The position numbers were made by a program, and so were the translations under genes. From Takakia lepidozioides (taxonomy: Eukaryota; Streptophyta; Takakiopsida; Takakiales; Takakiaceae): a stretch of 64,000 nucleotides of DNA. The stretch is taken from positions 8,062,001-8,126,000 of the forward strand of contig CM060731.1 of assembly GCA_030704615.1 (NCBI GenBank), read 5' to 3'. The notes beneath the pieces are model-generated. The model saw only the letters and a program-made list of their open reading frames with translations. It was not told the DNA's origin and did not search any database. Position 1 is the stretch's first letter. Each line of letters starts with the position of its first letter. Below are positions 11,500 through 23,388 of this stretch, one piece after another.

Positions 11500-11650
11500 G
11501 ATGTAGAAAGCGTAAATTATGGGGACTACTCAGGACTACTACCTTATGTTGGAAGGATGACACTTTGAACCCTAGATCACATGGGTTGTTATGCATGGGC
11601 AGGGCACAAACTCTCAACCACTTGGCTACGCACTCTTTGGTGCCTACCTA
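11500..11650 (-). mobile_element. SINE family B, tRNA-derived (minus strand)
   Basis: On the minus strand it reads GTAGCCAAGTGGTTGAGAG (A-box-like), then TTTGTGCCCTGCCCATGCAT, then CTAGGGTTCAAAGTG (B-box-like). The same order and spacing occur on the plus strand at 45.9 kb, so this is a dispersed SINE and not a tRNA gene. Ends are approximate. Confidence 0.7.
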
Positions 11651-14600
11651 CATGAAATATGATTGTGACATATGTGAGTATGTTTATTCCTTGTAATATC
11701 TTTAGACTTCTAGTATAAAGGACCATTTGCTCCCGCATAAAAGCTTTCACAACATTCACCACTGGAAGATCAAACTTCTTCACTACTATTAGTAAGCCAT
11801 GATAAAGATAAAGATAAAGATTCTTTAACGTTCAGTGAAGATGTTCTCCTTCTCCACATTTACAATATACTTTTTCAACCTAATTACACGATTTGTGAGA
11901 AACCCCTATTACACCATGAGGCACTGACACCGTAATCAATGAATACATGAACCCTATACTCCAATAGCCGGTGATTGCCACGAAACAGTAATCTGAAGAC
12001 ACTTTCTCAAAAATCAAGGCGAGGTAGAAATTGCCTGGATTGGACTAAGAACATAGCAGGGCATTAAAGCCCAATTCCAATAAGATTGAGTAACCATGAA
12101 TTTGGCCATTTACTGACCTAATTTGCAAAGTACATTTTACAATGAAGAAAGTAGACTTTTCATAACACAAAACACATAACATTTTCCCTTTGTAAATCTT
12201 AGAAAGTATAGAATCCTAACAGATATAGAGAAATAACACTTATCCCTCCTTGGTAACTCCAAAGCCCCTAAGTAACCATGAGTGATGAATGACTTGTTTT
12301 TCTAAGTTGAAATATTGGATATAAGGGGTGTATCTAATGTACTTGACTACTACTTATCAAACCAAGTAGGATGTCAATACTAATATTGTTAGTAAATGTT
12401 GGGTGGGTGTATAACAATGGATGAGAATTGTAATTGCAGGATAATGCTAGTTTTTTTCCAATTATTTATTTAAGAAAACCTGCCAGTATAAGTTTGAAGC
12501 CTGCTCAACATTAGTAGGTTGCCAAAATCCATTATTTTCTTATACAAAAATTATTCTTACATATATGCATTGTGGTGGATGAGAGTCACTACTAACCCTT
12601 AATATCCCTCTAAGGTGGGTTTGAAGTTTTTGTAACCTTGCTGCTCTAAAATCAGTGCAAACTACCATACCTACCACCATTCATCCACAAATTGCAACCG
12701 GATAACATTGAGCTTAGTTCACTTACGCATCACACTCCTTCAAAGTTGACAAGATTCTCCAACGGATTTTAAAAAAAAACATGTTTTTGTAGACTTGGAA
12801 ACTGCCAGACTCCTATACAAAACTCCCACAAAGTTACTTTTCCTAAATTTCCCAAGCTTAAGACTGGTGCACTTCTTTTCAAAGTGCAAATTTTCCAAAC
12901 TTTTTGAAGAAACCCTGATATTTTTGATTTTTGATTTTTCTTAAATTTAGAAAAGCGAGTGGACACCCTTGAACTTCATGAAAACAGGGGGACAAAGCTG
13001 TCCCAGCAGACCCCGACTATAGATGTGACTAAGTAATGCACCACAATGTCCAAAATTTTCTAGAATTGAGAAAATTACCGGCCCCATTGCACCAATCCCT
13101 ACCACGTGTCCAGTCAGCCGTGGATTCCCCATTCCCAAAGGGTGAGTGATCGTGGGCGGAGATCGTGGGCGGAAATTCGCCCATGTCATACCTTTTCTGT
13201 CCTTAGGGAGAGGCTGGATGAGAGGGACCCCAACAGTTTTCGTGCAGAAGTCATCCCAATCCGATAGCATCTGCGGATGCTATGGAGATTCTCCCAAAGG
13301 TTGAATGTAATGATCGTGGGTTCAATTCCTTTAAGACATGGTGCTTATTTTTCTCCACTAGATTAGTGGTTTGGATGGTGGACTTTGAGATGAAAAGGTG
13401 CCTACGGAGGAGGATTAAATGCACAAAAGTGCTATGAAGCCAAGAAAAATGGATGAAAATTTAGGTTTATCATCCAGAACTGTACAAGTGTTGGAAAATA
13501 TTACTTCAACTTTTAAATCAAGTTGTCGCCTGGTATAGCAGGTTTTCTCTCATTCAGGCAGGCCTGTCTTCAATTTAACCTAATTGGGCACCCCAATGTT
13601 ATAGTTGAGGCCATGATATATCTACTATACCATGTGTACAACATATACTTGGAACATTTTGGAGGCATCTGTACATGTACAACAGAGAGAAGCCGATAAC
13701 ACTCAAGGTCATGGTACTCACATTCAAGGCGACATTTGACAACATTGAAAATCATATACTTGACCACATATGATCACATGAGATCCTATGAGAAGTTAGA
13801 CAAGTCCCAGCTGTGCCCTTCAATTGGAGGAAAGACCTTCTTACAAAGTTACACACTGTGTCTGTTGGCATCAACGGCCTAAGGTTGGTTTCCTTTGGAG
13901 ATAGCTGGCAGGGTCTGTCCCTTGAATACCAAGGCAATTCTCTGGCAGATCTTTACGTGCATGAATTCGATTCTGTCCTTTGTGTATCAACTATCAGCGA
14001 GCTGCTGCCCAATTAGTTTATCATTTCTGATCACACGCAGACGCGTATAGTATGGTTCAAGTTTCCATTTGCATGTGGACGATCGATTTGGCGACGGCAA
14101 ATCCAAAGACGGCGAGGCACAGTAACGGCGCTCGAGTCCCGAGTATCGGTGCTATTAAAAGAGCGACAAGTCTCTGCCCAATTCCCAGGCGCCGCTCGGA
14201 CATTTTGTAAGTATTTGTTTTAGCCTTCTGTTTTGTAGCTGGGAACGCAGGTCGAGGGGTGCCATGCTTCCAACACGTAGCCCACTAGCTATGTTAGTTA
14301 GGGCGCTCTGCGCTAAATTGGGTTTGAGTCCACACATCGATGTAATGTTGCGTTGTCAAAATTGAGTGCTTTTGACTCAACAAGAAATTTGACTCTGGAG
14401 TCTCCTGGGGATAAAGATCACGACAATGGGAATGGCCTTTGGAAACGCGACAGTCCCACCTCTCACGCTATATTATTAGTAGATCCGGTGCCCGTCCTCT
14501 TGGCTGGTGTTTCGATGGATCAACATGCTCCTGAAAATTTTATTGCAATTAGGGAAGTAAGCAAATGGGACTTGACAACGAGTCATATCCTAAACAAGAC

Positions 14601-14800
14601 CTGGTAACTGGCGAGCTGTGAGGTTCTCTTCTGACTAGAAGTTTGAGTACGTAGATTCAAAGAGGTAGAGTCAGTTCTCGTCAGTCAGATTCTAAATGAG
14701 TGGGGGCACAGCAGGCAGGTCTGGCGTGTTGTTGATTCCTTTTCCCTTGGGTCAAGTTCTAACTTGTACAGTGGGTCCCACACAAAATGATCAAATTCAA
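11651..14800. other. gene-free AT-rich DNA
   Basis: No conserved coding exon was recognised. The open frames (12769-12966, 12947-13270, 13570-13767 on the minus strand; 13813-14016 and 14353-14607 on the plus) look random. GTGGGTTCAATTCC at about 13315 and TTGGGTTTGAGTCC at about 14318 resemble B-boxes and may be worn SINE relics. Confidence 0.4.
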
Positions 14801-16800
14801 CTACACACCTACCCTCTCTCTCTTGATTGGCAAAACATCGTACAAAGAGGGTCTCTCTGATCTGACAACTTTCTCTGCCTGGATTTGAGGGTCCTTAATT
14901 TGACTACATCTCCCTGGAAAGTGCATCTAGAATCTGGCGGCGCAGTCTTTTAGCTCTAACACTGCCAGCCTACAGCAACCTTATCTGCCCTTCCCCCTTT
15001 CAATGGGGCTGGGATAATGAAAGGGACATCCAATCACCCACAACGGGACAAAAACGTGCCAAGATAGCCAGAAAAGAATGCCTGACCCATGAGCTCTGAT
15101 TTTAGATACTCTAAGGACACCTTTGCACTGTCACTCAGATCTCACATGGCTTCTAAAAACCCCCCACCCTCTCCCCCATTTTTTTTTTAGCTTTTTCTGT
15201 TTTCATTGAGCTACAGCCTCTTATTATAGCAGAAAATATTAGCATTGTACCTAGTCACAATTTTTTTTTGTTTTACACAAATTCTTCAGCTGGCACTGAT
15301 AAAACAAAAAGGCGAAACTGTAGCTTTGCTCAGGTAGATAGTAACGGCTACAGCTTGCCATCGTAACTGCCTGCCTACAAGTACTGCCCTTGCCATCATT
15401 CCACCAAAAATGTTTATGGCTAAACAAGTACTCCCAATATTGGCTAATCAAACACCAACTCACTACCCTCACACAACACCCTCAAATTATTGATCTCGTT
15501 GATTGCTGTGACACTGATAGGCACATTGTTCCATTTAACCCTAGCTATTATTTCCAATATAATTTGATATTTATTAAATACTTATACAAAAAACAAAGAG
15601 AGGGAATTAAAAAACAAAAAAAAGTGCTAGGTATACAATTTATGTGAACAGTGCTCTTGGCCTAATTTTGGCTCACGAACTCCCATATTAGTAAACCCAT
15701 GTTTAGGAAACTGTGATAGCACTCAGTTAGTGACTCTTCACACGAAGCCACTGAATTAGAAACTGTAAGTGACACGTAAGACAGTGCCAGAGAGTAAAAG
15801 TAAATATTGTCTAACGTCCAGTGAATTTACAGAGCCTACTGCTCAACACACAGGCCATCGAGTGCAAGAGAAAGAGAGACTATAGGAGGATGGATGACGA
15901 GTAGTCATCCATCGATTCCCCATCCGTTAGGGCAACTTGCTCATCCACCGGAGCCGGGTCAACGGTCAACGTGTCGACGTATACATACTGTGGCCAGGAA
16001 TAGTACGTACGTACACACAGATGGATCCCGGCCTTTACATGCCCGCCACGTACTTGACACCTTGTGCGACCACACGTGTCCGCGTAGCTAACCACCTACC
16101 GCTGAGCTTAGGGTGGTCCCGAGCTCAAATCTCCAGAGGGTATGGAGCATCCTTCCATAATAAACCACACGAAGTTGTTGGTGGGTGGTATGGAGTATGG
16201 AGGAGTAAATATAAATAATGCGGGGAAGGAAGGGTTCATTATTACGCAAAACGTGTCAGAGTGTAAGAAGATCTTTCCGTGATATTAATAACTAGCCTCA
16301 TCATCGCCTCGCCATCCCATACATTCAGCCCAGACAATCCAACATCAGAATTTAAAGACAAAAAAAGTATAATAAACATAGATAAAAATACTCATAATTA
16401 GACTAATACACAATCTTATACTATTGAATAATTGAAATACCGGAAAATTGGTTTTTCTTGTTTCATCCGCGGAGATAGGGTCTCCTCCACGGTCATAGGA
16501 CGCTGGTGGGGGACAGGTGGTGGCAGCACGCTAGATTCCAGCCCCATCTTTCGCACGTGCCACATTAACTGAGACTGGGGACCCAGTCAACGCCGCCGCC
16601 AGCAGTTAAGGTCTTAAATGGGCTGCTTAGTCAGAGCTGCGGTGGGTAATTAGTGGAGGGACGGGTTAGTAGACACTGGACAGTAAATACTTAAAACTAA
16701 GCGGTCTAGTAATCAGAGGTGTGTTAGGGGTGTTAAGTAGAAAGGGGGAGCATGAGTGATGGGGGTGTTGAGGGTGATGAAGTGGGGTTAAGCACAAGTA
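14801..16800. other. noncoding block with diverged homologues elsewhere in the window
   Basis: GCCTGGATTTGAGGGTCC at about 14878 recurs at about 18230, with further shared words downstream (TCTCCCTGGAAAG, GAATCTG). 16450-16730 matches 8340-8820 in order. A hairpin TGGATGAC-GAGTA-GTCATCCA lies at 15891-15911, followed by E-/G-box-like words (CACGTGTC, ACGTAC). No protein-coding exon was recognised. Confidence 0.45.
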
Positions 16801-17375
16801 CAAAGGGCTTGCATATCACAGTAAATAAGCCCGACAAGGAGGTCACAAATGAATCATGATGTAGATTACAACCATAATGAGAGTGACAGTACTGCTACCC
16901 AAGCTCTCAATCAGAATGATGACATTTTTATGACTGCCAATCAGCAAAATAAAATGAAAAACATTTGCAGCAACGGCTATGTAGAGGCCAACACTAAGTT
17001 AGTGTATGCTGAACAAGTGTATCCCTCCTTCCCTGTTTCACACCAATTTAGGTTTCCTTGTTCTTTTTTCTTTTCTTTTTTTTCTTTTGGCTTCCTGGTA
17101 ATATAAAATATCATAAAGTTGTCTAGAAAACTAGTCATGTTCTGTCAGTAATAACCTAAATTGAAACTGGAGTTGGGCATCAAACATTTCTAAGTTAGCA
17201 CTAACTGTTTTAAGTGGGGCAGACCCTTATATGGACACTTTGATGAATTTACATACATTTATTCATACCCAGTTGAGAAATGCGATTCATAACCATAATT
17301 TATCTGAGTCCAGCAATGGAAGAGGCTTTGCCAGGCTAGTTATTTAGTATTATAATTGTTGTTATTATTATTTTT
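16801..17375. other. gene-free DNA
   Basis: An 85-codon frame at 16849-17106 has an Asn/Asp-rich start and a Phe-rich end but no family motif. Nothing else was seen. Confidence 0.4.
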
Positions 17376-17379
17376 CTTA

Positions 17380-17530
17380 TTCTTATTTTTATTTTTTTGA
17401 AAGGGAAACACCTGGGAGCGACAGCTCACAAATCAGGCCCCTTAATAGTGAGAGGATCTTTCACAGTAACCAGTGCCACGGAGGCTGAGAAATGGGACAG
17501 TGACCGCCCAGGTGTTATTATTATTCCTGG
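17380..17530 (-). mobile_element. SINE family A, truncated copy (minus strand)
   Basis: A T-rich run, then AAACACCTGGGAGCGACAGC, then TCACAAATCAGGCCCCTTAA, continuing to CCGCCCAGGTGTTATTA. It matches the tail half of the full copy at 19.3 kb. The tRNA-like head is missing. Confidence 0.7.
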
Positions 17531-17800
17531 GTTTCCACGGAATGACCAAGTTAGCAACTGGTTAAATTTGCTGTGTTGTATATATGCCAGGCAAGGAACA
17601 ATGAACATGCTGTGACAAATTTGCAAGGGGAACACTTAATATTCAGCAAAAGAATTGTACGTTTTGATTAAGAGGTCAACATACCTTCATAACCACAGTC
17701 AATCTTCCTGACACTAAGGACTCTTACTTACATCTGCATGTACCTGGGGTTACATGACAGTCATGACCTACTGAGCTTTCTGTGCTTCTTTACAGACTAC

Positions 17801-17916
17801 CTCAAGAACACAGAAATTTAGATTGGGGAGCTCAAATATTACTTACTGATTAGTAAATCTCAAGAACACAGAAATTTAGATTGGGGAGCTCAAATATTAC
17901 TTACTGATTAGTAAAT
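17801..17916. repeat. perfect 58-bp direct tandem duplication
   Basis: CTCAAGAACACAGAAATTTA starts at 17801 and again at 17859. The two 58-bp units, each ending GATTAGTAAAT, are identical, which indicates a recent duplication or an assembly artefact. Confidence 0.95.
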
Positions 17917-19247
17917 TAATCTCGTCGCAAAGTTAGGTTATTCCCATGCCATTTCCGAAAATGACGGAGGTAAAGTCTGCATCAGTAATGACAAAAAACA
18001 TTCTCAGCTGTTGGTTGACATTTTTAAATGTGTAAAGTCTAATTTATTCTCTTGTTAGCTTCCTAGGGCAGTGAGCCCATAAATCATCCTCTCCCTCCTT
18101 TCTTCTGATCGCAACCCCGGGCCCTCATCAGTTCCCTCCATTGCTTTTCCACACTCCAAACTTCCTTGGGCTCAGTTGCTAAGACAATATAAGACTGTGA
18201 TCTGACAAGAGGTAGCACAGTTATGTGAGCCTGGATTTGAGGGTCCTTTGTTTGTAGGCAGCTGCCAGACTTCTCCCTGGAAAGCTGCTAGTTCATGGAA
18301 TCTGCAGGCAGCAAAGAGCTCAGAGCTCATCAGAGCTCAGGACTCATGTGAAGATATATTTTTGTTTAAGAAGGGCCTGACCCACCAGCCAATTATCAGC
18401 ATCGTTGTGGCGTCGGCGTGCGCAAACTACCTACCCTCTTCTTGCCATGACTCCCTTTTGAAACTCCTGTCTTTCAATATCATTTCCAATCAAAGAGTTG
18501 TGGTGTTGTGCAGACAAGTACAGAGAACATGAAGGAGGTGACACAAGGGTGGGGCAAGACTCTGTGTGTTCCCAGTGTTGTGATAACAGTAACGTCCACA
18601 GGCTGTCACTGTAACTGACAACTTGTACTGCTGCAGGCTTCTTGTGATATTCACCAAAAAATTTGTGATTGTTGATTGGCTGTAGCTGCCCATCAAGAGC
18701 TTTCCACCTTACACAATTTGCCCACTTCTACTATGTTTTGTTTTTCCAAGGCTCAAGCTATTTGAAGCTATCTGTTGTATTTTACTATTACTTTATTTTT
18801 ACTTCAATTTTTACAAGAACCTCTAGTAATTTTTAGACTCTGGATTGTAATGAAACTGCTTAAGATTGGGTTGTCAAGCATCAAGGTGTCTCTACAGACA
18901 TGCAGCTCCACCATTGCAAGTGGCAATACCAAGACGGGGACATCTTTATCATGTTGGTCACATTTTTAGGGTTCATTTCATCTATGGCACGGCTCTACAG
19001 AAGGTGCCCAGAAGGTTGAGTTTGTGATTGAATGTGTGGGAAGATTGAATTATGCTACCGACATGATTCGTCATCATGAGTATGTAACACAAGTCCTTTT
19101 CTTGCAAGATTTCACATAGATAGGGTGAGCTTCATAACTCAGCATCCAAAGGACAGTATGCTGTTAAGTAGATAGATAATCTTTGGCAACACTGAGAAAC
19201 TCAAAAACTTAAACTCAGTTAACTTACACGCAGTAAAAGTGGGTCAT
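17917..19247. other. gene-free DNA, including a diverged copy of the 14.8-kb block
   Basis: 18195-18315 is homologous to 14861-14960 (see the 14.8 kb entry). The frames at 18248-18532 (plus) and 18490-18696 (minus) carry no known motif. No gene was recognised. Confidence 0.4.
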
Positions 19248-19510
19248 TTGTCATTTTTTATTTTTTATTTTTTTTTAATAAAAAAGGAAACCTGGGAGCG
19301 ACTGCTCACAATTCAGGCCCTTGAGGAGGGGGAAAAATTAACCCCCTTTCAGATAAGCCATTAGGCACCCAGGTGGGAAACGTCACCACCAGACCAGCCG
19401 GTCACGAACAATCCACACACCAGGCAGGGCAGCGGGTTTGAACCCCGAACCACCAAGGCGACACACTGTGCACTTACCAGCTGAGCTACCAGCTGATGTG
19501 CTTGTCATTT
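19248..19510 (-). mobile_element. SINE family A, full-length tRNA-derived copy with target-site duplication
   Basis: Body 19257-19501 on the minus strand. The head reads TAGCTCAGCTGGTAAGTGC (pol III A box) and, about 35 nt on, GGGGTTCAAACCC (B box). The body then passes through GGGCCTGAATTGTGAGCAGT and ends in an A-rich tail (T-rich on the plus strand, 19257-19285). The direct repeat TTGTCATTT at 19248-19256 and 19502-19510 is a plausible 9-bp target-site duplication. The paired boxes without a foldable acceptor stem make this a SINE rather than a tRNA gene. Confidence 0.85.
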
Positions 19511-22500
19511 CCCTTTCTGAAAAAAACTCCTACACCCCAATGTTTCTGAATAAATGAAACATATCTCCATTTGTTTCCATTAGAAAAATAAATTATAAGT
19601 AGAAAAGAAAAGAAAAGAAAAAATGATATTTTAGGGGTTCTCCCATGATGTCCCCCTGCTTTAATGGTGTAAAAAACAAATCTAGTGCATGATATGGGGC
19701 CTGAACAAACGAGTAAAATATATGAATAGAGAGAGACGTGCAGTAAAGGAAGGTGATGATTAACTAACCGTCCATATTAAATAACGGCTGAGAATCTGCT
19801 CTGCTATTGGCTGCCACCTTTTCTTTTCTCTTGTATGTCCTTTTTCCTCCTCATCGTCCTCAGGCCATGGATGAATGAACGTGGTGAGTACAGTGATGGA
19901 AGGAAGGATGTAGAAAGGAAATCATCCATCCATAAGGGTCAAAGGGAGGTCCATATACATACGGTAGCGCGTACGTATAGGAATGGGGGCCAGTACCAGA
20001 ACGCCACGCACGAAAACCTCACGTGGGTTCGCACGTGTGGGAGTTATGAGAGTGAAAATCAGTGCTGAGCTCTGTTACCCACCAGCGGTTAAGGGACTGC
20101 AGTGCAGCAACAATGTTGGGAGCAAATATTCTTTACAAGATTTGTAGGCTGACACTAGATAATCTCTCTTGTCAATGAAGCAGTGTGGGGCCTGTTCTTG
20201 TCTGAGTTGCAGAGTGTTGTTGTTGTTGTTGTGATGAAGCAAGAAGAATGGAGCCCACAAAAACAGCAAACAGTGTGAAAGTTGGGGGAGATCACAGTTT
20301 TGACTTGGCATCTTGTGTGAGGAACAAATGTTTAGGGAGGTTGGCAGTTCTACAGAAGTTGATCCTCTGATCATATGTACAGACAGTTCTATCATTCGTC
20401 TTCGCCTCAACTTAATACTTCTGGTTGGAATTGGCCCCGGTGATCCGGGGAAAACCAGTAGCTGCAAGATCCACCAAGCGGCAGCTGAGAAATGAAATGA
20501 AATGAAATGGTACTTCAAAGAAAGTGCATTGGAATGGACTCGGAAGGAATCGACAGTGACAATAGAAGGTGCATGCATGCACAGTAGCTGGTACTAGATC
20601 ACTCGAAGAATACAAGCTTCTCTTCTTGTTGGGCTTTGAGTACTTGTGTTAGGTGGCTGTTCATGCCGGAGCTCCTCTAGCCCCTCCCCTGGTTCAGCAG
20701 ATGGTAGAGCTCAAGTTCAACAACCCGAAAAACCTTGTTTTTTGGGTGTCCAGCCAGAAGTCCGTAGAAAGCAATAAAAAAAGAGTAAAGAGGTCTCAAT
20801 AGTACAATTAGAAAGGTATTACACCTTCAATTCCTTCACCTTACAGAAGGCTCTAATTGCATAAAAGAAGGGAAGCACCGCTTTGTAAGATGAATGACAA
20901 CAGATACCCACTATCCTAATCTGTCTCCCATGGGAACGCAAAACAAATGGCTGGCTTACAATTGAGCTTGCAGAGCTTGAAAGGCAATCTAATATTACAG
21001 CCGTGTTATGAGCTCCATTAATGCAAACCCATGCTGCTTCTCATCAAACTTCTTTCAGATGCTGCAGGCCCACAGACAGAGAGAGAGTCTGACCTAGCTG
21101 AAAATGCTGAAGAGCTGTTGGAGATCCTCCATAATTGCTTCAAATCCCACACATCTGGTTGAGCTTTCCTATTATTCGACAGGGCGTGCCCATCTTGGAC
21201 TGTTCCCTGTATAACGACATATGTTCTACACTTCAGCATGGAATAGACACTGGACCTGTACGCCTGAGCGCAGATCAGACCCAATAATACTTCAGGACTT
21301 AACATTTGACATCCTCCTGACACGTGATCATATGTGGAGTGACATACACAATCAGAAAACAGACAAGTACAGCTACAATGAGAAGAAAATCTGTTTCAAC
21401 TATCACTGCTATGAGACCATTATATCCAGTTCTCAAGAATCAAGAGAAAACCACAAGCCTACTGAGAGGAGCTTTCAGGCCATTCACATACAACTGGTTT
21501 TCCTCACAGGAATTCTTCTCACCACAACCCCAAGGGTCAACTAGCTGCCTTGAAACATGTGCTGAGCAAGAGACATGGCAGAACTACTCATTTAGGAAGG
21601 ATTTAGACTTATAGATCACTGGGATCGGTCTAAGCCACAGAGTAGTATCTCTGTCTCCCATTCCTTTCAAGCAAAACTGAGTGCATGCTCATGACCATGA
21701 GGCTATTGAGTATATTTCTCTTTTCCACTAACCCCTTCCCATCTCGGAAACCTCTAGTAAGATCAAAGAATTGCTTGGAGCAATTACATATGATGTCACT
21801 GCACCTGCACTGTTGTGCTAGTAGAAACGTTTGGTCTTGTGGTGGCAAAGTTGAGAATCCTCCCAGATATTCACCAAGTTTTCCCCACTCGCGAAGGCGT
21901 GTTCGTAAGTTGTCCACTCCAACAAGTTTGCCAGAGAAAAAGGCTGGGTCAAGCCACCAACAGGCGAACTGATGATGTCCCTTCCTCCTCCTTACTACCT
22001 TGCCCTCGCTGCTCGTAGAGGAGTAGAGGCTATTTGATGCTGACAAACACCCCAGTTTTCTGTGACAAGTCAAGGCCTCAACAACATTCAATGAGTGTTC
22101 ACTTCCCTATCCACAATTACGAAATGTTCTGACACAGCACATTTCCACCTGACTGCCATTTTCTGCACTATGCCTCCCATTTCCTCAGGACATCACATTC
22201 CCATCCTCAGTCGACAGCTAAGGCGACAAGTGCCTACAGCCAGGCATAAATCATTTTCCTTCACCTTTTATAGTGCCAACAATGCTACTTAGTATGTAAT
22301 ATTTATTTCCAGACAGAAACGCAAAAGCGTACTTTTTTGAGCTCCAGGATACCACAGATGACTAGGCACAGTTCTTCTTCAACATCATGCTGGGCATGGG
22401 GAGACCCTGAGAGGGAATTAACAATCTAGCACTTGCCTCTGCAAGGTACAATGACTGCAAGAGGCGCTGCCCATTTTAAACAAAGTATTGATGTTGCAAC

Positions 22501-22590
22501 TCCAATACTATCTGTCTGGCCAACGTGAAAGGTCTAGCAGATGCGAAGTAGCCAAAAAACACATTATTCGAACAAGATAGCAACTACACA
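19511..22590. other. gene-free DNA; several long chance frames
   Basis: Open frames at 20075-20578, 21018-21323 and 21630-22091 (minus) and 21221-21614 (plus) overlap on opposite strands and show no recognisable domain. GAAATGAAATGAAATG (about 20488-20505) is a short simple repeat. 19860-20070 has words similar to 15890-16100. No gene can be supported. Confidence 0.35.
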
Positions 22591-22599
22591 CCTTTCTTC

Positions 22600-22990
22600 T
22601 GAACACCCTTGCATAAATGCCCAACAAATTAACTTTCATTTGCGTTCGTGTCCCAGCCTCGCAGTCCTGGAAAAGGGCAAAGGGGTCCATGCTGACATCA
22701 TTAAAGCTGGAATGGCACCAGATATGAGTCTGGAGACTGCCCTTGTTGGTCTCCTGGGGTGCACTGATCAGAGAAATATGATGTGGAAGAGACCCCCTGC
22801 ATCTATTTGACCAAATGCAACAGGAAGGCTTGAAGCTGTATGGTATCACCTTATAGCTGTTCCCTCTGCTTGTAACCATGTTGGCCTAGTGAATGAAGCC
22901 AGTCAGTGCTTTGCTTCCATGACTCGAGATCGTGGCCTTACTCCTACAGTTGAGCATTTTGGCTGCAGGCTGGCACAGGCCTTGAGAGTG
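22600..22990 (+). pseudogene. PPR protein relic, plus strand
   Basis: The frame reads LRSCPSLAVLEKGKGVHADI then IKAGMAPDMSLETALV, a typical PLS-type pentatricopeptide repeat pair. After frame breaks it continues ACNHVGLVNEASQCF-like and VEHFGC, as in the C-terminal repeats of PPR-E/DYW proteins. Stops and frameshifts separate the pieces, so it is not functional. PPR proteins normally bind organellar RNA for editing or processing. Confidence 0.75.
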
Positions 22991-23388
22991 CAAATGAATG
23001 TGACCCTGTCAGGCGTCACCCTTTCCCATATCATTTTGTCACAGACCCTAGAGGCCTCCCTACCACACCCATGCTTGGCATATCCTGTTATCCTTGTATT
23101 CCATGTAAACATATCTCGCTAAAGCATCTTATCAAACAATTGGCATGCGCATCCACCACATTTCCACAGTTTGCGTACATTGACAAGGGTGTTGAGTAGA
23201 AAGATGTTTGGCTTGATTTCACTATGGAGAATCTGGGCATGCACTTGCTTTCCCTCTGCTAGGCCTTGCATGCTCATGCACTCCAGCAAGATACACATGT
23301 AAGTACTGGAATCAGCCCAAATGCCCAGTTGGTTGTGCAGTGCCTCTTTCAGTCGTCCTGCCTTACGTAGTGCCTCACATCCCCACAA
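22903..23388 (-). pseudogene. PPR protein relic, minus strand
   Basis: Read from 23388 downward: RKAGRLKEALHNQL, then STYMCILLECMSMQGLAEGK, QVHAQILHSEIKPNIFLLNT, then (frame change near 23115) MFTWNTRITGYAKHGCGREA and TFICTLKACASLQ. These are PPR repeats from a different parent than the plus-strand relic that it meets tail to tail. No complete frame remains. Confidence 0.75.

Noticed and set aside
19435-19500. tRNA gene suggested by A and B boxes
   Set aside because: No acceptor stem pairing; A-rich tail, target duplication and sister copies identify it as a SINE.
20075-20578. 167-codon minus-strand frame
   Set aside because: Contains an Asn run from a (TTG)n tract and no domain; overlapped by an equally plausible plus-strand frame.
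21630-22091. 153-codon minus-strand frame
   Set aside because: No homology recognised and overlapping plus-strand frames of similar quality; insufficient support.
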